NCBI GenBank assembly: GCA_030149995.1
Contig: JASLGV010000494.1
Span: 1 to 5,083 of the forward strand
Source of the DNA: Pedobacter sp.
Lineage (GTDB): Bacteria; Bacteroidota; Bacteroidia; Sphingobacteriales; Sphingobacteriaceae
Direction of reading: 5' to 3'
DNA length: 5,083 nucleotides
Shown: positions 1 through 3,518 of the stretch, in pieces
How positions within the stretch are numbered: position 1 is the first letter of the stretch
Layout: every line of letters starts with the position of its first letter
Translations under genes and position numbers: made by a program
Notes under the pieces: model-generated
What the model was told of the DNA's origin: nothing
What the model saw: the letters and a program-made list of their open reading frames with translations, nothing else
The model's database searches: none

Positions 1-1
1 C

Positions 2-352
2 TTAAAGATTATGGGCGATCGTGAAAAGCTCTGGCGTCTGATCAGTAACCTAATTGGTAATGCTGTTAAATTCAGCTATTCGAATTCCAAAATAAAGGTT
101 AGCCTGATCGAAGAAGAAGAGAGTATACTCATCACCATTGCAGATCAGGGAATTGGGATTCCGGTAGAGCTGCAAGCCAAAATCTTTCACATGCCAAGCG
201 AAACAAAGCGCAACGGTACCGCAGGTGAGGAAACTTTTGGACTCGGACTGGCCATTTGCAGCCAGATTGTAGAGTCGCACGGTGGCAAAATCTGGCTTGA
301 TAGCGCTCCGGGGAAAGGAACTACTTTCTACGTAAAACTACCTAAATCTTAA
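2..352 (+). CDS. Sensor histidine kinase, C-terminal fragment (HATPase_c domain), 5' end outside window
   Basis: This is the catalytic ATP-binding end of a membrane or cytosolic sensor kinase, which would phosphorylate its own histidine and pass the phosphate to a response regulator. The reading frame is open to the window edge (codons from base 2), and the first residues, LKIMGDREKLWRLISNLIGN, already belong to the domain. The ATG at base 11 is therefore an internal methionine and not the start. Counting from base 2, the N box is NLIGNAVKFS (about residues 16-25, key N20), the G1 box is DQGIGIP (48-54), and the G2 box is FGLGLAI (79-85). The domain ends in the usual GTTFYVKLP strand, so the C-terminus is complete and carries no fused receiver. 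The N-box style is that of HisKA-type (EnvZ/PAS-type) kinases, not LytS-type kinases, so it is probably not the partner of the LytTR regulator downstream, from which a hairpin also separates it. Sensor and dimerisation domains are not visible. Confidence 0.95.
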   Translation, partial: LKIMGDREKLWRLISNLIGNAVKFSYSNSKIKVSLIEEEESILITIADQGIGIPVELQAKIFHMPSETKRNGTAGEETFGLGLAICSQIVESHGGKIWLDSAPGKGTTFYVKLPKS

Positions 353-381
353 TAACAACCTGTTTCAAAATGGTTGTTATT
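351..381 (+). terminator. Hairpin after the histidine kinase gene, probable terminator
   Basis: The arms AATAACAACC (351-360) and GGTTGTTATT (372-381) are perfect 10-bp complements around an 11-nt loop. The structure overlaps the kinase stop codon. Only a weak T-rich tail follows (TGAGTATTATATT), so termination is likely but not certain. Confidence 0.6.
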
Positions 382-410
382 GAGTATTATATTCCACTAA
401 TATATATTTA
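380..410 (+). promoter_or_regulatory. Candidate Bacteroidota promoter for the LytTR gene
   Basis: A TTG at 380-382 lies 20 nt before TATATTTA (403-410), which matches the Bacteroidota -7 element TANNTTTG except for the last base. Transcription from here would give a leader of roughly 145 nt that contains the hairpin at 455-490 and the tandem repeat at 501-538. The -33 part overlaps the upstream terminator stem. The match is modest and the region is AT-rich, so chance is a real possibility. Confidence 0.3.
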
Positions 411-454
411 AACCGGGTATAAAATTTCCCTTATAACAAATGCTTATCGAAATA

Positions 455-490
455 TACCTGCATTTACATGTTTTTATAGAATAGCAGGTA
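455..490 (+). other. Inverted repeat / hairpin in the LytTR gene leader
   Basis: TACCTGC (455-461) and GCAGGTA (484-490) are perfect complements. The stem can extend to 10 bp through ATT/AAT if A483 is bulged. The enclosed sequence contains a run of five T. It may be a leader RNA hairpin, a minor terminator or a dyad operator; nothing visible decides. Confidence 0.35.
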
Positions 491-500
491 CGGCTTCATT

Positions 501-538
501 ATTGTTGGATGAAAATTAAATTGTTGGATGAAAATTAA
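501..538 (+). repeat. Perfect 19-bp tandem duplication upstream of the LytTR gene
   Basis: The unit ATTGTTGGATGAAAATTAA occurs at 501-519 and again at 520-538 with no mismatch. Each unit holds GGATGAAA (507-514 and 526-533), the octamer that also forms the outer arms of the two 43-nt inverted repeats at 2687 and 3198. The second unit ends 22 nt before the LytTR start codon. LytTR-type regulators are known to bind paired direct repeats spaced about two helical turns apart, so autoregulation is a reasonable inference. The unit does not match the published LytTR consensus well, however, and a 19-bp period is slightly short. Confidence 0.85.
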
Positions 539-560
539 AATTAATCTTAAGAAATCATAG

Positions 561-1268
561 ATGATCAAGTGCCTTTTATTGGATGATGACCCCTCGGTTG
601 TTAGGTATGTTCGCAGCTATATTGAAAATACACCTTTTTTAAAATTAACAGGTGCTTATACAGCTTCGGAACAGGCCCTTACAGCGCTACAAAATGAACC
701 CGTTCAGTTAATATTTATGGATGTTAATTTACCGGGTATCAGTGGTATTGATATGACTAAAATTCTGATGGCAAATAAAGACATGCCTGATCCGTTGGTA
801 ATCCTGATCAGCGGATTTGACCATTTTGCGCTTGAAGGTTATAAAATAAATGCCTTAGACTATTTACTTAAACCCATTCGTTATGAAGATTTTTTCCAAG
901 TTGTCTTGAAAGCAAAAAAAATGCTGGATGCTGTACCTTATCTTTATGATGACTATCTGTTTCTCCGGGTTGAATATGAATTGCAAAAGGTATATCTGCG
1001 CGACATCCTTTACCTTGAAAGTTTTAAAGACTATGTAAAGGTTTTCACCCGGAACAATTCGGAGCCCGTCAAAGCACTGACTACACTTCGTGGCATTGAA
1101 GAAAAGCTTCCCGCAGCCTCCTTTGTACGAATCCACCGTTCTTTTATTGTATCTCTGGATAAAATTGACAGCATCAGTAAAACCACTGTCCGGATTGGTA
1201 AAATAGTTATACCGATCACCCCTCAATACAAAGATAATCTCAAAGATTTTATCAGTAAATGGTTTTAA
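561..1268 (+). CDS. LytTR-family response regulator (receiver + LytTR DNA-binding domain)
   Basis: This is a cytosolic two-component transcription regulator of 235 aa, the usual full length for the family. The N-terminal receiver domain (about residues 1-122) has every key residue: acidic triad D8-D10, phospho-acceptor D54 in LIFMDVNLPG, the switch S84 in VILISGFD, and K104 in YLLKPI. The C-terminal LytTR domain (about 130-235) shows the hallmark segments ILYLESFKDYVKVF, then LRGIEEKLP, then FVRIHRSFIVSLDKI, ending ISKWF. LytTR domains bind DNA through a beta-type fold at paired direct repeats. The start at 561 gives a receiver beginning directly with MIKCLLLDDD; no Shine-Dalgarno precedes it, as is normal in Bacteroidota. 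The cognate kinase in this family is usually a LytS-like membrane kinase encoded next door. None is visible here, so the regulator is an orphan in this window. The 19-bp tandem repeat just upstream is a candidate autoregulatory site. Targets unknown. Confidence 0.97.
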   Translation: MIKCLLLDDDPSVVRYVRSYIENTPFLKLTGAYTASEQALTALQNEPVQLIFMDVNLPGISGIDMTKILMANKDMPDPLVILISGFDHFALEGYKINALDYLLKPIRYEDFFQVVLKAKKMLDAVPYLYDDYLFLRVEYELQKVYLRDILYLESFKDYVKVFTRNNSEPVKALTTLRGIEEKLPAASFVRIHRSFIVSLDKIDSISKTTVRIGKIVIPITPQYKDNLKDFISKWF

Positions 1269-1300
1269 AATGCGCTAACAGGTAGGTTGAATAAGCTTTT

Positions 1301-1340
1301 TCCCAAAACTAACGATCCAATAGCTTTGGGATCTTTTCTT
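1301..1340 (+). terminator. Possible terminator after the LytTR gene
   Basis: TCCCAAA (1301-1307) and TTTGGGA (1325-1331) form a 7-bp stem with a 17-nt loop, followed by the T-rich TCTTTTCTT. An alternative stem, GATCC (1314-1318) with GGATC (1329-1333), competes for the same bases, as does AACTAA with TTAGTT. It lies 33 nt past the stop codon, a plausible position. Confidence 0.45.
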
Positions 1341-1406
1341 AGTTATAATTGACATCATTTCTTTGTTTGAGCGATTACTGCAATTTGATTTTAAGGGGAT
1401 TATTCC

Positions 1407-1455
1407 GGCCCTATATTTTAATGGCTACCATGACAGGAATAAAGGGCTTTTCGTG
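1407..1455 (+). terminator. Second hairpin with T tract in the 1269-1603 gap
   Basis: GCCCTATATT (1408-1417) pairs with AATAAAGGGC (1438-1447) at 9 of 10 positions, with a possible outer G-T wobble. The 20-nt loop holds a nested ATGG-CTA-CCAT mini-hairpin (1421-1431). TTTTCGTGTTT follows the stem, as in an intrinsic terminator. No gene separates it from the hairpin at 1301, so it may be a back-up terminator or the end of a small unannotated transcript. The rest of the gap (about 1456-1555) shows nothing I can name. Confidence 0.35.
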
Positions 1456-1573
1456 TTTAAGTCTTACTTCTTTGCTTAAGAGGATATTAAGCCTGATTTG
1501 TAAACATTGATATTGGTCAAATACTTACTCGGCTTGTAATTTTAAAAAGACTTAAGTTTTGTTTTTTAATGTT

Positions 1574-1581
1574 TACTTTTG
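1574..1581 (+). promoter_or_regulatory. -7 promoter element for the AraC-type gene
   Basis: TACTTTTG matches the Bacteroidota -7 consensus TANNTTTG at every fixed position and lies 22 nt before the start codon at 1604, giving a short leader. No well-spaced TTG is seen at the -33 position; the nearest, at 1559-1561, is too close. Confidence 0.5.
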
Positions 1582-1603
1582 AGTAATCATCTCCTAAAAC
1601 CTA

Positions 1604-2662
1604 ATGCTTACGAATAAAGTTGTTAAAATTACCACCAATTTAACGAACACATTTCTTCGTTTCAGGTCTATTGTAATATCAATAGCATGTTTGGCTATTT
1701 TCAATATTTTATACAAAGTAAGATTCACTTCAGAAGGGGTTGTTTCGGCATTTAATCTGTGGAATCCAACCTGGCTTTTATTTGGGCCGTTATTGTATTT
1801 GGCTTATATTTCTTTGCATAAGAACGGGCAGTTTCAGCGAAAACACCTTTTGCATCTCCTTCCGGCTTTTGTTTTTAGCCTTTTTTATATAATAACCTTG
1901 TGGCATAATCACTACCCCGATCCTTGGTCAGATCCTGTATTTATCTGCTATCAGAACTCCTTTTTCATAATCTCATTTTCTTTATTTATATATGCCCGCG
2001 CCGTTTGTATAAGAATAAAAAGAAAAATTGTTGAAAGTGCTTCAGAACTGCTTTTTATACTGGGTGTTACCTTTATATTGATTGCCATCTTATATGGTAT
2101 GATGTACTTATGCTGGGGCGTGTTTGATATTGATATGGGGGTCGATTACAGATTACTTACATACGGCCTTTTGCTGGTGGCTACACTTTTTATATTGCGC
2201 TACATGCTGACCAAAGATTCCTTGAATGAAAGGGCTGCTAATGGGGTAACAGATCGGAATTATGCCAATTCTACCTTAAATGAAAAACAGGCACATGTAT
2301 ATATTTCGATGATTAAATCTTATTTTGAGGAGTCCGAACCTTTTTTACGTTCCGATTTGTCGTTGGAAGTACTATCGAAAGAGCTGGATTTACCCAAACA
2401 TTATTTCTCTCAGTTATTTAATGTGTATATCGGGAAAAGCTTCTACAATTTTGTGGCTGATTACCGGATTAACTTTGCCATCGAAAAAATGCAGGCAGGG
2501 GTAGGACAGTTAAAAATTGAAACGCTGGCCTATGAGTGTGGTTTTAATTCAAAAACATCCTTCAACCGTTATTTCAAAAGTATAACCGGTTATACACCTC
2601 TTGAATATGTTCAAAAAGAGATCGGCCCCGGCGGGCAATCGTCTGATTTTGCCGTTTCTTAA
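1604..2662 (+). CDS. Membrane-anchored AraC-family transcriptional regulator
   Basis: The 352-aa protein has an integral membrane N-terminal half fused to a C-terminal AraC-type DNA-binding domain, an architecture common in Bacteroidota. Six hydrophobic segments are visible, at about residues 22-37, 55-71, 83-100, 116-133, 147-170 and 183-200. The family hallmarks GPLLYLAY (61-68) and HLLHLLP (81-87) lie in the second and third. A polar linker (about 203-232) leads to the HTH domain (about 233-338). The first helix-turn-helix is around LSLEVLSKELDLPKHYFSQL (253-271), and the second is around IETLAYECGFNSKTSFNRYF (305-324), followed by the AraC signature GYTPLEYV. It presumably senses a membrane or external signal and regulates genes from the membrane; ligand and targets are unknown. 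Relatives usually have an extra N-terminal helix before the GPLLY region, and this one appears to have lost or shortened it. The short tail after residue 338 is Gly/Ser-rich. A consensus -7 box sits just upstream, and the 43-nt hairpin element begins 24 nt after the stop. Confidence 0.95.
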   Translation: MLTNKVVKITTNLTNTFLRFRSIVISIACLAIFNILYKVRFTSEGVVSAFNLWNPTWLLFGPLLYLAYISLHKNGQFQRKHLLHLLPAFVFSLFYIITLWHNHYPDPWSDPVFICYQNSFFIISFSLFIYARAVCIRIKRKIVESASELLFILGVTFILIAILYGMMYLCWGVFDIDMGVDYRLLTYGLLLVATLFILRYMLTKDSLNERAANGVTDRNYANSTLNEKQAHVYISMIKSYFEESEPFLRSDLSLEVLSKELDLPKHYFSQLFNVYIGKSFYNFVADYRINFAIEKMQAGVGQLKIETLAYECGFNSKTSFNRYFKSITGYTPLEYVQKEIGPGGQSSDFAVS

Positions 2663-2686
2663 CCTCGTTATAGTTTTATAAAGTTT

Positions 2687-2729
2687 GTTTCATCCATATG
2701 GGCAGTTGTTCATCCCATCTGGATGAAAC
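2687..2729 (+). repeat. 43-nt imperfect inverted repeat, copy 1
   Basis: The 16-nt arms GTTTCATCCATATGGG (2687-2702) and CCCATCTGGATGAAAC (2714-2729) pair at 15 of 16 positions around the 11-nt loop CAGTTGTTCAT. It lies between the AraC-type gene and the pseudo-receiver gene, 24 nt after one stop and 47 nt before the next start. No T tract follows (GTCCGGC), so it is a poor intrinsic terminator. The outer arms carry the shared octamer, and TTCATCC recurs inside the element with a 20-nt period (2689 and 2709). It is 36/44 identical to the copy at 3198, counting the shared G after the right arm. It could be an operator, an RNA hairpin or a recombination/repeat element. Confidence 0.9.
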
Positions 2730-2776
2730 GTCCGGCATATGTCTTCTTGATATTTTCATTCTTTTAACCAAACAGA

Positions 2777-3193
2777 ATGAATTTTAATCAATTACCATCA
2801 AACAAACATCCTCAAAACCAAATCCTGGTACTGGAGAAAGCCAATAATAACATACGAAAAAGGGTAGAAAATTTCCTCAATGGCGTTTACATTAATGCTG
2901 AAATTACATCAACCGGATGTCTGAAATGCGCTTATCAACAATTAAAATCAAAAACTTTTATTTTAATGATCTGGGATATTGATTGTTCCTTAACACCATA
3001 TTTGCCAATAGATGTAAAAACCGTTTTGCGTCTCTTTCCCGATCTATCCATCCTGCTGGTCTCAGAAAACAGATCTTCTTTATATCCAAATTTCCTGCTG
3101 GCCGGGGCATTGGATTGCATTCGGATGGGAGAGCTGGAAGAAAGGCTGCCTGCGGTTCTTTGCAGGCGCAACAATTGTGTATTGGCATTTTAG
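2777..3193 (+). CDS. Small orphan protein, degenerate receiver-like (pseudo-receiver) domain
   Basis: The 138-aa product has no output domain. Its pattern follows a response-regulator receiver: strand 1 QILVLEKAN (15-23), strand 3 FILMIWDID (61-69), strand 4 LSILLVSEN (90-98), strand 5 AGALDCIRM (109-117) and a final helix ELEERLPAVLCRR. The conserved acidic pair is E20-K21. D67 could stand at the phospho-acceptor position. The switch residue is S96, and the conserved Lys is replaced (R116/M117). It is thus either a divergent receiver or a non-phosphorylated pseudo-receiver that works by protein contact. No signal peptide or membrane helix is seen. The ATG at 2777 is preceded by an A-rich leader without Shine-Dalgarno. 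The gene sits exactly between the two 43-nt hairpin elements; the downstream one begins 4 nt after the stop. Function unknown. The receiver assignment is by pattern only and moderately sure. Confidence 0.75.
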   Translation: MNFNQLPSNKHPQNQILVLEKANNNIRKRVENFLNGVYINAEITSTGCLKCAYQQLKSKTFILMIWDIDCSLTPYLPIDVKTVLRLFPDLSILLVSENRSSLYPNFLLAGALDCIRMGELEERLPAVLCRRNNCVLAF

Positions 3194-3197
3194 CTAT

Positions 3198-3240
3198 GTT
3201 TCATCCTTGTGGGAAGTCGTTCAGCTCATAGGGATGAAAC
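3198..3240 (+). repeat. 43-nt imperfect inverted repeat, copy 2
   Basis: The arms GTTTCATCCTTGTGGG (3198-3213) and CTCATAGGGATGAAAC (3225-3240) surround the 11-nt loop AAGTCGTTCAG. As DNA, 13 of 16 positions are Watson-Crick. As + strand RNA all 16 pair, because the three differences become G-U wobbles. The loop shares AGTnGTTCA with copy 1. It starts 4 nt after the pseudo-receiver stop and is followed by GTTTTT, so it may serve as that gene's terminator. It may also act upstream of the -7 box at 3262. Confidence 0.9.
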
Positions 3241-3261
3241 GTTTTTCCAGGTATACAATTC

Positions 3262-3269
3262 TATGTTTG
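3262..3269 (+). promoter_or_regulatory. -7 promoter element upstream of the lectin-like gene
   Basis: TATGTTTG matches TANNTTTG exactly. It lies 21 nt past the end of the 43-nt repeat, so the right arm of the repeat would abut the -33 region, where no good TTG is present. That arrangement is typical of activator-dependent promoters. Transcription would start around 3275 and give a leader of about 245 nt for the gene at 3519. Confidence 0.4.
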
Positions 3270-3275
3270 CGGCCT

Positions 3276-3311
3276 TACAACAGAACAGGAGAGGTTAGGC
3301 TGTTCGTTGTA
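3276..3311 (+). other. Leader hairpin with one bulge
   Basis: TACAACAGAACAG (3276-3288) pairs with CTGTTCGTTGTA (3300-3311) over 12 bp with one bulged base, around the 11-nt loop GAGAGGTTAGG. It lies directly after the -7 box, so the mRNA could begin with this hairpin, which might protect its 5' end. Alternatively it is a terminator, since TTTAATCCC follows. Confidence 0.5.
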
Positions 3312-3334
3312 TTTAATCCCTAAAATCTGATCAC

Positions 3335-3481
3335 ATGCTTAACGAGTTCTTTTCAGTTTTCCTGCTTTTCAGAAGATGTTATGATGTCTTTTGTACGCAG
3401 AGCGAAATGTCGGTATTCTCCTTTTCTGGCTATCCATTGCCCACACCTTGCCTCTTAAAATGCAAGGCTAATTCTTATTAA
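3335..3481 (+). CDS. Doubtful 48-aa ORF in the leader of the lectin-like gene
   Basis: An ATG at 3335 opens a 48-residue frame (MLNEFFSVFLLF at the N-terminus, with five cysteines) ending TAA at 3479-3481, 37 nt before the lectin-like start. It follows the -7 box and leader hairpin and contains a small CCTTGC/GCAAGG hairpin (3446-3467). I recognise no family. A frame this short can easily arise by chance. If translated it would be a leader peptide or small hydrophobic protein. Confidence 0.15.
   Translation: MLNEFFSVFLLFRRCYDVFCTQSEMSVFSFSGYPLPTPCLLKCKANSY
3446..3467 (+). other. Small inverted repeat near the end of the lectin gene leader
   Basis: CCTTGC (3446-3451) and GCAAGG (3462-3467) form a 6-bp stem with a 10-nt loop, followed by the T-rich CTAATTCTTATT. 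It could be a weak terminator or attenuator before the gene at 3519. At six base pairs it may be chance. Confidence 0.25.
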
Positions 3482-3518
3482 TCACTGAACAATACTAAAA
3501 AACATAATTATTTAAACA

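Noticed and set aside
864..1226. Reverse-strand open frames inside the LytTR gene
   Set aside because: Opposite a frame with complete receiver and LytTR motifs; no family resemblance.
1344..1380. TTGACA at 1349-1354 resembling an E. coli -35 box, with TATAAT nearby
   Set aside because: TATAAT lies before the TTGACA and overlaps it, no -10 follows at proper spacing, and Bacteroidota use a different promoter consensus.
2935..3231. Alternative frames on both strands over the pseudo-receiver gene
   Set aside because: Arg/Ser/Pro-rich shadow translations without hydrophobic core pattern. The 2777-3193 frame has a receiver-like strand pattern and fits between the flanking elements.
2687..3240. 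Integron attC sites or CRISPR repeats as explanation of the 43-nt elements
   Set aside because: The ends read GTTTCAT and ATGAAAC, not the RYYYAAC/GTTRRRY pattern of attC. Only two copies exist with a gene between, so there is no CRISPR-like array. No integrase or transposase is visible.
2687..3240. Insertion sequence with terminal inverted repeats
   Set aside because: Each element is itself palindromic, no transposase is encoded between them, and no target-site duplication was seen.
3349..3372. Direct repeat CTTTTCAG at 3349-3356 and 3365-3372
   Set aside because: Short, low-complexity pyrimidine-rich sequence; easily chance, and not related to the other repeats.
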